Of a DNA stretch of 64,000 nt, positions 16,204 to 27,481 are shown one piece after another. Location of the stretch: contig AP025763.1 in assembly GCA_027943745.1 (NCBI GenBank), positions 2,976,001-3,040,000 on the forward strand, written 5' to 3'. Source of the stretch: Neptuniibacter victor. Lineage in GTDB: Bacteria; Pseudomonadota; Gammaproteobacteria; Pseudomonadales; Balneatricaceae. The notes below the pieces were generated by a model. It saw only the letters and a list, made by a program, of their open reading frames with translations, did no database searches and was not told where the DNA came from. How positions within the stretch are numbered: position 1 is the first letter of the stretch; each line of letters opens with the position of its first letter. A program made the position numbers and the translations under genes.

Positions 16204-17193
16204 CTATGCATTGAGGTCGACAACAACACGGCCTTTAACTTGGCCATTGGTAATCTTTTCCGCATAATCAGGCACATCCGAAAGCGCTATAATTTGAGCA
16301 ATATCCCCTAACGCATTTTCAGGAAGTTGAGTTAACAGACGCTGCCACGCTACTCGACGACGCTCTGTTGGACACATAACAGAATCAACCCCCTGCAAAC
16401 GTACATTACGTAAGATAAAAGGCATCACCGTTGATGGCAATTTGAAACTTGCCGCAAGCCCACAGGCCGTAACAACACCGTTATAATCAGCTTCTGCTAA
16501 AATACGGGCCAAAATAGTATCACCTGCCGTATCTACAGCACCTGCCCACTTTTGCTTTTCTAGCGGCCTTGCAGGTTCAGCCATCTCTGCTCGGTTAAGG
16601 ATCTCTGAGGCACCCAATGCTCGAAGATAACTTTCAGTTTCGGGTCTACCTGTAATCGCAGACACCTTATAGCCAAGCCCTGCAAGTATGGCAACTGCAA
16701 CACTACCAACACCACCAGCAGCACCGCTGACCACAATAGGTCCACTTTCCGGTGTAACCCCTCCTTCTTCGAGAGCCATTACACAGAGCATAGCGGTAAG
16801 GCCAGCAGTACCGATTTGCATAGTCCGGATCGGCTCCATCCCTTCAGGTAGCGGCACTAACCAATCGGCCTTTAAGCGCGCATATTGAGCGTAGCCACCC
16901 CAGAAATTTTCGCCGACTCCCCAGCCAGTAAGCACGACCTTATCACCAGCAGAGTAGCGGTCATCTGCGCTCTCTTCGACAGTCCCGACCATATCGATAC
17001 CTGGAACCATCGGAAATTTCCGAATAATTTTCCCTTTACCTGTAACGGCCAAACCATCCTTATAATTCAAAGATGAATAATCGACTTTTACTAATACATT
17101 TTCATCCGGTAAATCGGTTAAAGCCAACTCTTCTACGGCAGCTGTAGTCTTACCTTCATCTTGATTTAGAACCAGTGCTTTAAACATGCCCAT
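16204..17193 (-). CDS. acuI: Acrylyl-CoA reductase AcuI/YhdH family
   Basis: NADPH-dependent medium-chain reductase of 329 residues. AcuI/YhdH reduces acryloyl-CoA to propanoyl-CoA, which detoxifies acrylate formed in marine DMSP breakdown or 3-hydroxypropionate metabolism. Seen: SSLNYKDGLAVTGKGKIIRKFP (typical of the family, near 40-61), PGIDMVGTVEES, and the nucleotide loop SGAAGGVGS near 157-165. Zinc-binding cysteines are absent, as expected. There is no strong ribosome site. A FadR-type regulator is encoded divergently, with a candidate operator between the two genes. Confidence 0.92.
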   Translation of the reverse strand: MGMFKALVLNQDEGKTTAAVEELALTDLPDENVLVKVDYSSLNYKDGLAVTGKGKIIRKFPMVPGIDMVGTVEESADDRYSAGDKVVLTGWGVGENFWGGYAQYARLKADWLVPLPEGMEPIRTMQIGTAGLTAMLCVMALEEGGVTPESGPIVVSGAAGGVGSVAVAILAGLGYKVSAITGRPETESYLRALGASEILNRAEMAEPARPLEKQKWAGAVDTAGDTILARILAEADYNGVVTACGLAASFKLPSTVMPFILRNVRLQGVDSVMCPTERRRVAWQRLLTQLPENALGDIAQIIALSDVPDYAEKITNGQVKGRVVVDLNA

Positions 17194-17218
17194 ATTGGTT
17201 GTCGCTCACATAAAGTTA

Positions 17219-17233
17219 ATTTGTCATACAAAT
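17219..17233. promoter_or_regulatory. Candidate FadR/GntR-type operator
   Basis: ATTTGTCATACAAAT is a perfect 6-bp inverted repeat around CAT and matches the FadR-subfamily pattern TNGT-N3-ACNA. It lies 26 bp before acuI and about 100 bp before the FCD-domain regulator, so it could mediate control of acuI by the divergently encoded protein. Confidence 0.55.
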
Positions 17234-17338
17234 ATAAAATACTATAATTAATTTTGCAAACTGCTATGATCATTGCAGTCCACACCGTTAGAATAGGACA
17301 GTAAATAGATAACCGTTAGTCAACCAATGGAGCAGAAC

Positions 17339-18079
17339 GTGAGCTTAGCGCTTGGGCCGGTCAATAAATCTAGCTTATCAAAGCAAGTAGCCGATCAACT
17401 TCAGGAAGCAATCCTAGACGGATCGCTAAAAGCTGATGATCGCTTACCCACCGAAGATGAACTAGCTAAACGTTTCCAAGTTTCACGCCCGACGATTCGT
17501 GAAGCGCTCAAAAGACTGGCTGCTAAAAACCTTATTCGATCACGACGAGGCCCAACAGGTGGAACATTTGTCAACCATTTAGGGACAAGCGAACTGAGTG
17601 ATCACTTGACTACTGCATCAACGCTGTATGTCAGCATGAATCAGATATCACTTCCAGAAGTAAGCAGTACGCGCCTTGAAATGGAAAGCCTCTGCTGCCA
17701 ACTCGCTTGTACCCACCGTACTGATGCGGACCTAGAAAAGATGGAATTTGAACTAGGACAACAGCTTGATAGCCGTATCAGCCCTGAAGACTTCTGCGCC
17801 GCAGATGTTCGCTTTCATCGCGCTATTGCCGAGGCCAGTCATAACCGAATGCTCAGTTTTGTTATGTATACGCTTATTGAAGCACTACAGCCCGTTGCCA
17901 ATATGATCGCTTACCGCTTTAGAGAACGTGAAATCATTACAGGGCAACACAAACGATTGCTAGGGGCGATCAGGGAACAAAATAAAACCCTAGCCTGCGC
18001 CATCATTGCAGAACAGATCACGTATTTAGATCAACTTCATGAAGAAGCCCAAGAGAGCCATCAACAAAAGCAAACTTGA
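17339..18079 (+). CDS. FadR/GntR family regulator with FCD domain
   Basis: Transcription regulator of about 246 residues. A winged helix-turn-helix occupies roughly 15-80 (LPTEDELAKRFQVSRPTIRE, then LIRSRRGPTGGTFV wing). The all-helical FCD ligand domain follows; its metal-binding pattern is visible as DVRFHRAIAEASHN and the later QHKRLLGAI. FCD regulators sense small organic acids. I prefer GTG 17339, which has GGAG 6 bases upstream; the ATG at 17327 would put that site inside the gene. Divergent acuI is the obvious target, and a TNGT-N3-ACNA palindrome lies between them. The ligand is unknown. Confidence 0.87.
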   Translation: MSLALGPVNKSSLSKQVADQLQEAILDGSLKADDRLPTEDELAKRFQVSRPTIREALKRLAAKNLIRSRRGPTGGTFVNHLGTSELSDHLTTASTLYVSMNQISLPEVSSTRLEMESLCCQLACTHRTDADLEKMEFELGQQLDSRISPEDFCAADVRFHRAIAEASHNRMLSFVMYTLIEALQPVANMIAYRFREREIITGQHKRLLGAIREQNKTLACAIIAEQITYLDQLHEEAQESHQQKQT

Positions 18080-18233
18080 AGCCTCCCTCGACCAATCTCT
18101 AATACCTTTGATCTAAAACACAAAGCAAACTAATCGAATTATAGGCAGTAAGGTCCAATTACTTTATCCTATTCGACTTAGCCCAAATGGGTTATAGATC
18201 ATCTATTGCATTATCAGCATTTAAGGAGTTTTC

Positions 18234-18764
18234 GTGGAGAATATTTGGTTAATCAGCATTATAGCGTTAATTGTGGGTGCTGCTATTGGCTTTCTAATGG
18301 GCCGCTCTGGAGGCAATTCTAATCGCCAAACCGAGCTTGCAGAACAACTAGAAAGCGCCAAAACAGAACTAGAAGGCTACAAAGCAGAAGTTAATGAACA
18401 CTTCGAAAAGACTGCATCTTTAGTGAACAACCTTACCAATAGCTATAAAGATGTTCATGAACACTTAGCCACTGGTGCGCAAGGGCTTTGCACCCCAGGT
18501 TCAATTGACTTAGCGCTTGAGCCCGCGATGCATGCAAAACTAGAAAATCAAGAGAGTGATAACAACGCTTCTGAGGTACCCACTGCAGACCCAGTCGATG
18601 ATACGCCTGAGCCACCAAGAGATTACGCACCAAAGAATCCGGATGACGAAGGTACACTCTCTGAGACATTTGGCTTAAAAGAAGAAGAAACAACTGAAGA
18701 GACCAAAGCTGACGAGTTAGCCAACCCTACCGCACATGAAGCAGTGACAGACGACAAAAAGTAG
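18234..18764 (+). CDS. zapG: ZapG/YhcB family division protein
   Basis: YhcB (DUF1043) family protein, 176 residues; in E. coli (ZapG/LapD) it links cell division, envelope growth and the elongasome. One N-terminal transmembrane helix (about 4-22) is followed by a coiled coil (30-60), the conserved VNEHFEKTASLVNNLTNSYKDV patch and LATGAQGLC, then a long acidic, Pro/Thr/Glu-rich tail that is probably disordered. The start is GTG, supported by AAGGAG 5 bases upstream. The tail is longer and more acidic than in E. coli. It converges on nif3 with a shared hairpin. Confidence 0.87.
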   Translation: MENIWLISIIALIVGAAIGFLMGRSGGNSNRQTELAEQLESAKTELEGYKAEVNEHFEKTASLVNNLTNSYKDVHEHLATGAQGLCTPGSIDLALEPAMHAKLENQESDNNASEVPTADPVDDTPEPPRDYAPKNPDDEGTLSETFGLKEEETTEETKADELANPTAHEAVTDDKK

Positions 18765-18796
18765 GCTCAGCTGATTGCTCAAATAAGCTTTTGCAT

Positions 18797-18820
18797 AAGT
18801 AACCCTATGCAGGGTTACTT
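18797..18820. terminator. Hairpin between zapG and nif3
   Basis: Perfect stem AAGTAACCCT / AGGGTTACTT with loop ATGC, overlapping the end of nif3. Short AT tails on both sides make it a plausible bidirectional terminator of moderate strength. Confidence 0.6.
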
Positions 18821-19566
18821 ATTTCAACGAAATGATGTTTCACACCAAACTCCTGTTCAAGACATTCCCCTAGAGCCTGAACACCATAGCGCTCCGTGGC
18901 ATGATGGCCCGCAGCAAAATAGTGAATTCCCGCTTCTCTCGCTGTATGCACTGTAGACTCTGATATTTCGCCAGATATATAAGCATCCGCACCTAATGCT
19001 ATCGCTTTGTCAATATACCCTTGCGCGCCACCAGTACACCAAGCAATATTTTGAATAACATGATCGCCACCCGCTATCAGCAACGGTTTTCTACCTAGTG
19101 CGGTATCGATACGTTGCACCAATTCATCAGCAGTTATGCTTTCATCAAAGCACCCGAAGTTACCAACACTACGTGGATTGTCCAATTCAAGCCCTGATGC
19201 AATCCTGATGCCCAATTTTTCAGCCAACTGAGCGTTATTACCGACACTAGGATGAGCATCTAAAGGTAAGTGATAAGCAAGAAGACTAATATCGTTCTCC
19301 AAGAGAGCCTTTATACGACGCTTTTTAATCTTCGTTATACAGCTATCCTCACCCCTCCAGAAAAAACCATGGTGCACCAAAAGCACATCCGCTTTCATCT
19401 CTACAGCTTTATCAATGAGCGCTTGCGAGGCCGTCACCCCTGACACAATGGTGCTTACATCCCCCCCTCCTTCTACCTGCAGCCCATTAGGACAATAATC
19501 TTTGAACATTTCAGGCTGCAACATCTCATTGATATACGTTACAAGATCGGTAAGTTTTACTGACAT
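18805..19566 (-). CDS. Nif3-like dinuclear metal protein (YbgI)
   Basis: Nif3/YbgI family protein; these form toroidal hexamers with a two-metal site and are described as GTP cyclohydrolase I type 2-like or YbgI proteins, with unclear role. Metal-binding blocks seen: VHHGFFW, AYHLPLDAHP and the C-terminal GHHATERYG with its Glu. The PNGLQVEG and GVTASQALID segments are typical. I chose ATG 19566 because the resulting N-terminus (MSVKLTDL) aligns with E. coli YbgI; an ATG five codons upstream is possible. It is divergent from degS. Confidence 0.9.
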   Translation of the reverse strand: MSVKLTDLVTYINEMLQPEMFKDYCPNGLQVEGGGDVSTIVSGVTASQALIDKAVEMKADVLLVHHGFFWRGEDSCITKIKKRRIKALLENDISLLAYHLPLDAHPSVGNNAQLAEKLGIRIASGLELDNPRSVGNFGCFDESITADELVQRIDTALGRKPLLIAGGDHVIQNIAWCTGGAQGYIDKAIALGADAYISGEISESTVHTAREAGIHYFAAGHHATERYGVQALGECLEQEFGVKHHFVEISNPA

Positions 19567-19644
19567 TATTCGCTTATCCATTCACAAAACGTTAATTCAC
19601 CGTATAATTCTATGCTTGTTTACGGGTAAATAATTATAAAACAC

Positions 19645-20790
19645 ATGCGCAGATTTAACTTTCTTTTTTGGCCTGTCCTCTCAGGGGTACTTGTTGCAGT
19701 TTTATTATTGCAGTTTTTCCCTAACTTATTGACAACAAACACTGATGCTATCGACTTCAGAGAAGCTAGCCGCCCTCTAGGAGGTGCTAGCACCCTAGGG
19801 CCCGCTTCATATGCTGATGCTGTAGAAGTTGCATCGCCTGCAGTAGTCAATATATACACCCAAACAGTTGTAAAGCAGAAAGTACATCCGCTTTTTAATG
19901 ATCCCTTTTTTCGAAATTTTTTTGATGCAGACAGCATCCCCCAGCAAGAACGCATCCAATCAAGCTTAGGATCTGGCGTTATTATGAGCCCACAAGGCTA
20001 CATAGTAACCAACAATCACGTGATCACAGGTGCCGATAGCATCGTAGTCGCATTGAAAGATGGCAGAGAAGCCATTGCCGAAGTCATTGGGACCGATCCA
20101 GAAACAGATCTCGCCGTCCTGAAAGTGTCTATGAGCAACCTTCCCAGCATTGCTTTAAGCCAATCAGATGATAACCGTGTAGGTGATGTAGTCTTAGCCA
20201 TCGGCAACCCTTTCGGCGTTGGCCAAACAGTAACAATGGGTATTATTAGTGCAACAGGAAGGCACAGCTTAGGCATTAATACCTATGAAGACTTTATTCA
20301 AACAGACGCTGCTATCAACCCAGGAAACTCTGGTGGTGCGCTCATCGATGCCTACGGCAACCTAATTGGCATCAATACCGCGATATTCTCTAAATCTGGA
20401 GGCTCTCAAGGTATCGGCTTCGCGATCCCATCAAACCTTACCAAGCAGGTTATGTTGGATTTAACTAAACACGGTCGTGTCATAAGAGGCTGGCTTGGCA
20501 TCGAGATTCAGGAACTAACCCCCAGCCTCGCAGAATCATTTGGGCTTGATAAGATGCAGGGACTGATTATTGCGGGCGTGTTTCGTGATGGCCCTGCTCA
20601 CCTAGCAGGTCTTCAGCCTGGCGATGTCATGCTCTCTATAAACGACCGTCCAATTATGAATGGCCGAAAGTCGATGACAGAGATAGCACGATATCGGCCA
20701 AGTGAAAGCATCCAAGTAAAGGTACTACGGCAAGGGGAAGAACTCAGTTTCATCGCCACAATCGGCGAACGCCCGCGCACTGAGAACTAG
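19645..20790 (+). CDS. degS: Periplasmic serine protease DegS/AlgW
   Basis: HtrA-family protease of 381 residues, membrane-anchored by one N-terminal helix (about 8-28), with a trypsin-like domain and one PDZ domain (about 285-375). The catalytic triad is His125 (TNNHV), Asp155 (TDLAVLK) and Ser229 (GNSGG). DegS/AlgW starts sigma-E activation by cutting the anti-sigma factor RseA/MucA when misfolded porins bind the PDZ domain. One PDZ domain and an anchor separate it from DegP/DegQ. It lies alone, next to the hisD operon, the position of algW in Pseudomonas as I remember it. Confidence 0.92.
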   Translation: MRRFNFLFWPVLSGVLVAVLLLQFFPNLLTTNTDAIDFREASRPLGGASTLGPASYADAVEVASPAVVNIYTQTVVKQKVHPLFNDPFFRNFFDADSIPQQERIQSSLGSGVIMSPQGYIVTNNHVITGADSIVVALKDGREAIAEVIGTDPETDLAVLKVSMSNLPSIALSQSDDNRVGDVVLAIGNPFGVGQTVTMGIISATGRHSLGINTYEDFIQTDAAINPGNSGGALIDAYGNLIGINTAIFSKSGGSQGIGFAIPSNLTKQVMLDLTKHGRVIRGWLGIEIQELTPSLAESFGLDKMQGLIIAGVFRDGPAHLAGLQPGDVMLSINDRPIMNGRKSMTEIARYRPSESIQVKVLRQGEELSFIATIGERPRTEN

Positions 20791-20825
20791 GTCGCTTCAA
20801 GAATACACAACACAATTTAAAACAT

Positions 20826-20854
20826 AAAAAAGCAGGCCTATAGCCTGCTTTTTT
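20826..20854. terminator. Bidirectional terminator between degS and hisD
   Basis: AAAAAGCAGGC-CTATA-GCCTGCTTTTTT: strong stem with A/T runs on both sides, between convergent transcription units. Confidence 0.92.
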
Positions 20855-20871
20855 ACCTTAATAACCGCTGC

Positions 20872-22179
20872 CTATTTCTTAATTCTATACTCAGCAGAAC
20901 GAGCATGCGCTGTGAGGCTCTCGCCTCGCGCCAGTACCGAAGCAACTTTGCCCATCTCCGACGCACCCTCTTCCGAGAACATAATCAGTGAGGAACGTTT
21001 CTGGAAATCGTACACACCTAAAGGAGACGAGAAGCGTGCAGTACCCGATGTAGGTAGAACGTGATTAGGTCCTGCGCAGTAATCACCTAGAGCCTCTGCT
21101 GTATAGCGCCCCATAAAGATTGCACCTGCGTGGCGTATCTTTGGAAGCAAGCTCTCAGGGTCTTCTACAGATAACTCTAAATGCTCAGGCGCAATACGAT
21201 TGGAAACCTCAATTGCCTCATCCATGTCTTTAACTTTAATCAAAGCCGCACGTAAACGAAGCGAGGTTTCAATAATTTCTCTACGCTCCATCGTCGGCAG
21301 AAGCTTATTAATACTCTTTTCAACAGCATCAATAAAACCGGCATCAGGCGTTACTAAGATGGGTTGTGCATCCTCATCGTGCTCAGCTTGTGAAAACAGA
21401 TCCATAGCCACCCAATCCGGATCAGTTTTGCCATCACACACAACCAATATCTCAGAAGGGCCAGCAATCATATCGATGCCCACTGCACCAAAAACCGCCC
21501 GTTTAGCCGTCGCGACAAAAATATTGCCGGGGCCAACTATTTTATCGACCTTCGGAATCGTTTCGGTTCCGTAAGCTAGTGCAGCAACAGCTTGTGCCCC
21601 ACCAACACAAAAAACACGATCAACACCTGCCAGACAAGCAGCAGCCAAAACAAGTTCATTCACTACACCGCCCGGCGTAGGAACGACCATGATAATCTCT
21701 TCAACACCAGCAACCTTTGCAGGCATTGCGTTCATAAGAACAGAAGATGGGTAAGCCGCCTTACCACCCGGAACATATAAGCCGACACGATCCATTGGGG
21801 TCACTTTTTGCCCCAACATGGTTCCATCATCTTCAGTATATTGCCAAGACTCACCTTTTTGACGCTCATGATAAGAGCGCACTCTTTGTGCAGCCGTTTC
21901 AAGCGCATTACGCTGAGCTTCAGGGAGACCATCCAACGCTAATTGCAAACGCTCAGCGCTCATCTCCAACTGCTCAATAGACTCTACAGATGTTCCATCG
22001 AAGCGATTAGTATATTCAACAACTGCCGAATCACCCTCTGTACGCACTCGCTGTAGAATTTCATTTACTATTTGGTTAACCTTTTCATCAGAAACGGCTT
22101 CCCAAGCTAAAAGGGTGTCCATCTGCTGATTAAAATCAGCTTGTGTAGAGCAAAGTCTCTTCAATGAAAGCGCATCCAT
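20872..22179 (-). CDS. hisD: Histidinol dehydrogenase
   Basis: HisD, 435 residues, oxidises L-histidinol to L-histidine in two NAD+-dependent steps with Zn2+. Seen: the NAD-binding [20 protein letters not shown] block, [10 protein letters not shown] (Zn ligands Gln and His), [26 protein letters not shown] in shorter pieces, and the C-terminal [16 protein letters not shown]. Its start overlaps the hisG stop by one base (TAATG), so the two are translationally coupled. hisC, which follows in many relatives, is not present; the gene ends at a terminator shared with degS. Confidence 0.97.
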   Translation of the reverse strand: MDALSLKRLCSTQADFNQQMDTLLAWEAVSDEKVNQIVNEILQRVRTEGDSAVVEYTNRFDGTSVESIEQLEMSAERLQLALDGLPEAQRNALETAAQRVRSYHERQKGESWQYTEDDGTMLGQKVTPMDRVGLYVPGGKAAYPSSVLMNAMPAKVAGVEEIIMVVPTPGGVVNELVLAAACLAGVDRVFCVGGAQAVAALAYGTETIPKVDKIVGPGNIFVATAKRAVFGAVGIDMIAGPSEILVVCDGKTDPDWVAMDLFSQAEHDEDAQPILVTPDAGFIDAVEKSINKLLPTMERREIIETSLRLRAALIKVKDMDEAIEVSNRIAPEHLELSVEDPESLLPKIRHAGAIFMGRYTAEALGDYCAGPNHVLPTSGTARFSSPLGVYDFQKRSSLIMFSEEGASEMGKVASVLARGESLTAHARSAEYRIKK

Positions 22180-22829
22180 TAAGAAACCTCCGCATCACGT
22201 CGATTGATTGCATCAGCCAACTTATCAAGAATCGGTTGAATCTGGCGATGTTTCATCTTCATCGAAGGCTGGCCCACCACAAGACGAGAGCTTATATCAG
22301 CAATCTCTTCCATAGGCTCTAAACCGTTAGCACGTAGTGTATTACCCGTATCAACAATATCTACGATTCGATCGGCCAAACCCATCAAAGGAGCTAGCTC
22401 CATCGCACCATATAACTTTATGATATCAACCTGACAACCCTGCTTAGCAAAGTAATCACGAGTAACATTAACGAACTTACTCGCGACTTTCATACGGCCT
22501 TCAACAGGTTGTGCATTTTTTGGGCCTGCAACCATAAGCTTGCACTTAGATATTCTTAAATCTAGTGGCTCGTACAGACCAGCGGCTCCGTGTTCAAGTA
22601 ATACATCTTTGCCTGCAATACCCATATCTGCACCACCATACTCTACATAGGTGGGGACATCCGTGGCACGAATGACAACCAACTTAATATTGTCGTGGTT
22701 GGTATCAAATATGAGCTTGCGGCTGCTATGAATATCCTCCGCAGGAACAATATCTGCTTCCGCCAATAACGGCAGTGTTTCTTTGAGGATACGTCCTTTG
22801 GACAATGCAATTGTAAGTTGCTGCTTCAT
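22179..22829 (-). CDS. hisG: ATP phosphoribosyltransferase, short form
   Basis: HisG catalyses the first step of histidine synthesis, joining ATP and PRPP. At 216 residues it is the short form: it has the two catalytic lobes but lacks the C-terminal feedback domain, so it should need HisZ, which is not in this window. Seen: ALSKGRIL near the N-terminus, [15 protein letters not shown], and the PRPP loop [14 protein letters not shown]. It lies between murA and hisD in a common operon; 20 bp separate it from murA. Confidence 0.96.
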   Translation of the reverse strand: MKQQLTIALSKGRILKETLPLLAEADIVPAEDIHSSRKLIFDTNHDNIKLVVIRATDVPTYVEYGGADMGIAGKDVLLEHGAAGLYEPLDLRISKCKLMVAGPKNAQPVEGRMKVASKFVNVTRDYFAKQGCQVDIIKLYGAMELAPLMGLADRIVDIVDTGNTLRANGLEPMEEIADISSRLVVGQPSMKMKHRQIQPILDKLADAINRRDAEVS

Positions 22830-22849
22830 AGCTTTATCTATACCTATAC

Positions 22850-24374
<1,525 letters not shown>

Positions 24375-24434
24375 TCAGAGCTCCTGATCGAATACTACAG
24401 ATAGAATTTGAGGCGGAAATGATACCGGATAACA

Positions 24435-24462
24435 ACAAAAAAGGCGATGCCAAGCATCGCCT
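24435..24462 (-). terminator. Rho-independent terminator of the mla operon
   Basis: On the minus strand AAGGCGATGC-TTG-GCATCGCCTTTTTT, 25 bp after mlaB. It separates the mlaFEDCB operon from ibaG-murA-hisG-hisD. Confidence 0.9.
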
Positions 24463-24486
24463 TAATCCAACTCAAACCGAATGAAA

Positions 24487-24777
24487 TTAGCTAAATTGTT
24501 TTTGCAATCCAACCAATTCGGCAATTCCCACCATCTCTTCTGGTAGATTAGTAGCACGAAGTTCACATTTTTTATTTGCAATATAACGCAAACAACAGAA
24601 CCAGAATGATAAAGCTGAGCTATCCACAGAGGTAATCGCTGAAAAATCAACTTCAACAACACCTGAACTCTTATCTAAAAGCAGCTCTAGCTGTTTACGT
24701 GTTTGCATAATGACTGGGAATTTCAACTCCCCTTCAAGACGAATCAACTGCTCACTGATTTGTCGAACCGTTGCCAT
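24487..24777 (-). CDS. mlaB: Phospholipid transport protein MlaB (STAS)
   Basis: STAS-domain protein of 96 residues, the cytoplasmic accessory subunit of the MlaFEDB complex, which helps the ATPase MlaF assemble and work. The core VEVDFSAITSVDSSALSFW (about 41-59) is the typical STAS loop with its Ser/Thr site. The first base of its start codon region overlaps the end of mlaC (shared position 24777), indicating coupling. It is the last gene of the operon and is followed by a terminator. Confidence 0.9.
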   Translation of the reverse strand: MATVRQISEQLIRLEGELKFPVIMQTRKQLELLLDKSSGVVEVDFSAITSVDSSALSFWFCCLRYIANKKCELRATNLPEEMVGIAELVGLQKQFS

Positions 24778-25424
24778 TATGCTTTACCCTTTCCCGGATC
24801 GACCTTCTCTTTCCAAGTAGAGATAACCTTAGCCACATCACCTTTGCTTCTTTGCATTAGATCAGCAAACTGGTTTTTAAAACTGAGACGAATATTAATA
24901 CTTCCATCAAGAATAGCATTCACCAGCTTCCAGCCATCGTCACTTTTCTTCATATAATAAACTAGAGAAAATTTAGTTCCATCAGCAGCAAACACGTCAA
25001 CGGTAATTACCTGCTTTTTCTCATCTGGGCTCTTCTTGCGGGGTGGCACCATTGCATAATTTTCAATCTTAAAACCAACTAAAGCCTTAGCATAAGTTTT
25101 AAGCAGAGTTGTTTTAAATACAGCAGAAAACTGCACGCGCTGCTCTTTAGATGCTTTGCGGTAGTATTTGCCCATGACTCGTTTAGCAATGTAATCAAAG
25201 TCAACCACAGGCGAGAGCACTGTATCAATTTCAGAAATCAACTGATCTTCAGCCCCTTTCTGTACCAACTCATCCTTTTCTAAAAGCGCTAGCACTCCTT
25301 GGGTCGCGTTTTCTATAACGCCACCAGCCTCTTCCCACGTCTCCGCCGAAGCATTCACACTCAGCACGGTCAGCGCGAGCACTATACAAAGATGTTTAAA
25401 TCGACCTATATAATCAAACAACAT
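24777..25424 (-). CDS. mlaC: Periplasmic phospholipid carrier MlaC
   Basis: MlaC, 215 residues, carries phospholipids between the outer-membrane MlaA complex and the inner-membrane MlaFEDB. The N-terminus is a signal peptide (hydrophobic LCIVLALTVLSVNA, cut near ASA/E). Typical parts are LSPVVDFDYIAKRVMGKYYRKAS and the later WKLVNAILDGSINIRLSFK. It lies 5 bp after mlaD and touches mlaB. Length is usual. Confidence 0.94.
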   Translation of the reverse strand: MLFDYIGRFKHLCIVLALTVLSVNASAETWEEAGGVIENATQGVLALLEKDELVQKGAEDQLISEIDTVLSPVVDFDYIAKRVMGKYYRKASKEQRVQFSAVFKTTLLKTYAKALVGFKIENYAMVPPRKKSPDEKKQVITVDVFAADGTKFSLVYYMKKSDDGWKLVNAILDGSINIRLSFKNQFADLMQRSKGDVAKVISTWKEKVDPGKGKA

Positions 25425-25429
25425 AAGAC

Positions 25430-25888
25430 CTACTCACTCACCTCATTAAATAGGAATTTGCCAATTAGCTCTTCCAGTACAAGAGCAGACTGCGTATCTT
25501 CAATAAAATCACCATTCTGAAGATACTCCTCCTCTGCCCCTACAGTAATACCAATATACTGCTCACCTAAAAGGCCCGCAGTAAGAATAGAAGCTGAACT
25601 ATCAGTCGACAAGAAATCCACATCAGAATGAATATTCATGGCAACCCGAGCCACCAATTCGTCTCGATCCAGAATTACCTCTGTTACCTCTCCAATAGCG
25701 ACACCAGACATAGTAACTTTGGCTCTTGGGGTTAACCCACCAATATTTTCAAATCTAGCATAAACGGTATAAGCACCTTCGGTGTTAGACACATTTAAAC
25801 CACTAACGTTCAACGCAAGACCCACCAAAGCGAGAATCCCTGCCAAAATAAAGGCACCTACGCTGATCTCCAAGATCCGCATACGCAT
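25430..25888 (-). CDS. mlaD: Phospholipid transport MCE protein MlaD
   Basis: MlaD, about 152 residues, anchored by one N-terminal helix (EISVGAFILAGILALVGLAL) and carrying one MCE domain (about 38-115) that forms a hexameric ring guiding lipids through the periplasmic side. I chose ATG 25888 (MRMRILEIS) because GGAG lies about 8 bases upstream; this leaves the start right after the mlaE stop. The longer ORF to 25903 would overlap mlaE and adds MESFN. The motif PRAKVTMSGVAIGEV is the MCE core. Confidence 0.93.
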   Translation of the reverse strand: MRMRILEISVGAFILAGILALVGLALNVSGLNVSNTEGAYTVYARFENIGGLTPRAKVTMSGVAIGEVTEVILDRDELVARVAMNIHSDVDFLSTDSSASILTAGLLGEQYIGITVGAEEEYLQNGDFIEDTQSALVLEELIGKFLFNEVSE

Positions 25889-25889
25889 A

Positions 25890-26669
25890 TTAAAGCTCTC
25901 CAAACATTACAGCAGTAAGAATAAAATCTAGGCCAAGCACCGCTAAGGATGAATAGACCACTGTTTTAGTTGTTGCCTGACTAATTCCTTCCGAGGTTGG
26001 AATACAATCATAACCTTGAAACACTGCAATCCAAGTCACAACAAAACCAAATACGACAGCCTTAATCAGGCCATTCAATACATCATCATAAAAGTTGACC
26101 GAGTTCTGCATATTGGCCCAGAAAGAGCCATCATAAATACCTAACCAGTCAATACTTACAATAGACCCGCCGTAGACCCCGACAATTGCAAAGATAGCGG
26201 ACAAAATGGGCAAACAGATAAATCCCGCCCAAAAGCGCGGCGCTATAATCCGTCTTAAAGGGTCAACACCTATCATCTCTAAGCTCGATAACTGCTCCGT
26301 GGCTTTCATAAGCCCTATTTCAGCAGTCAACGCTGAACCCGCTCGTCCTGCAAATAGCAATGCAGTTACAACCGGAGCCAACTCTCTTACTAGGCTTAAT
26401 GCCACCATCTGGCCTACCGCCTGTTCAGAACCGTAATCAACTAGGATAGTGTAACCTTGTAATCCAAGCACCATACCTATGAATAAGCCTGAAACGACAA
26501 TAATGATCAGTGATAAAACACCTATAAAATAGATCTGCTTCACAAACAAAGGAAACATAACCAATGGCTGCGGCTTAGCCACTAAGGATTGAAATAAAAT
26601 CATCCCCGCTCGACCAAATGCCGCTAGTTTATCCAGTCCCTTACGACCAAGTAATGCAAGCTGATCCAT
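25890..26669 (-). CDS. mlaE: Phospholipid ABC permease MlaE
   Basis: MlaE, 259 residues, the permease subunit of the MlaFEDB lipid transporter. It has five to six hydrophobic segments and the family coupling region [17 protein letters not shown] followed by [15 protein letters not shown]. It starts where mlaF stops (shared base 26669), so the two are translationally coupled. Confidence 0.95.
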   Translation of the reverse strand: MDQLALLGRKGLDKLAAFGRAGMILFQSLVAKPQPLVMFPLFVKQIYFIGVLSLIIIVVSGLFIGMVLGLQGYTILVDYGSEQAVGQMVALSLVRELAPVVTALLFAGRAGSALTAEIGLMKATEQLSSLEMIGVDPLRRIIAPRFWAGFICLPILSAIFAIVGVYGGSIVSIDWLGIYDGSFWANMQNSVNFYDDVLNGLIKAVVFGFVVTWIAVFQGYDCIPTSEGISQATTKTVVYSSLAVLGLDFILTAVMFGEL

Positions 26670-27481
26670 TATCTATTCCCCTTTAACAGATCGTCTTCAT
26701 AATCATTTGCTGGGAAATGAAATGGCACAGGGCCATCAGGCAACCCCTGTATAAACTGCTTAACCTGCTCAGACTCAACACGACTCAACTCTTCTGGTGT
26801 CCCTGAAGCAATAACCTTTGAATCCGCAATAATATAGATATAATCAGCGATCCCAAGTGTCTCTTGAATGTCATGTGAGACAATAATACTGGTATGGCCC
26901 AACGAATGATTCAAACGACGAATAAGGTTTACCAACACACCCATTGCGATAGGGTCCTGTCCAGTAAACGGCTCATCATACATAACAATATCGGGATCCA
27001 GCGCAATAGCGCGTGCCAAAGCGACACGCCGAGCCATACCACCGGACAATTCGCTCGGCATTAAATCATGTGCGCCACGCAGACCCACTGCATGCAACTT
27101 CATCAATACCACATCGCGAATCATATCTTCTAATAGATCTGTATGAACTCGTATTGGAAAAGCTACATTTTCAAAAACACTTATATCTGTGAATAGGGCG
27201 CCACTTTGAAACAGCATCCCCATTCGCTCACGCACACCGAACAGATCACTACGACTCAGTGCCGGAATATTTTTAGAATCAACTAAAATCGAACCCGAGT
27301 CAGGTTTAAGCTGCCCCCCTATCAATTTAAGGAGGGTTGTTTTACCTGTACCTGAAGGGCCCATAATGGCTGTAATCTTCCCTCGTGGTATTTTTATATC
27401 GACCTCATTATAAATAGGTCTATCACCTCGAGAAAAACTTAGCTTCTGTATATCGATGACAACATCATCAAACTGGGTCAT
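26669..27481 (-). CDS. mlaF: Phospholipid ABC transporter ATPase MlaF
   Basis: MlaF, 270 residues, the ATPase of the Mla system that keeps phospholipids out of the outer leaflet of the outer membrane. Walker A GPSGTGKT is at 41-48, the signature [14 protein letters not shown] near 146-159, Walker [13 protein letters not shown] and the switch His in VSHD. The C-terminal extension ([14 protein letters not shown]) is of the type that contacts the neighbouring MlaF. It is the first gene of the operon; the 206-bp gap to divergent yrbG should hold both promoters. Confidence 0.96.
   Translation of the reverse strand: MTQFDDVVIDIQKLSFSRGDRPIYNEVDIKIPRGKITAIMGPSGTGKTTLLKLIGGQLKPDSGSILVDSKNIPALSRSDLFGVRERMGMLFQSGALFTDISVFENVAFPIRVHTDLLEDMIRDVVLMKLHAVGLRGAHDLMPSELSGGMARRVALARAIALDPDIVMYDEPFTGQDPIAMGVLVNLIRRLNHSLGHTSIIVSHDIQETLGIADYIYIIADSKVIASGTPEELSRVESEQVKQFIQGLPDGPVPFHFPANDYEDDLLKGNR

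Noticed and set aside
24462-24662. Extra small gene on the minus strand within mlaB
   Set aside because: It lies in another frame of mlaB, runs through the operon terminator and has no ribosome site.
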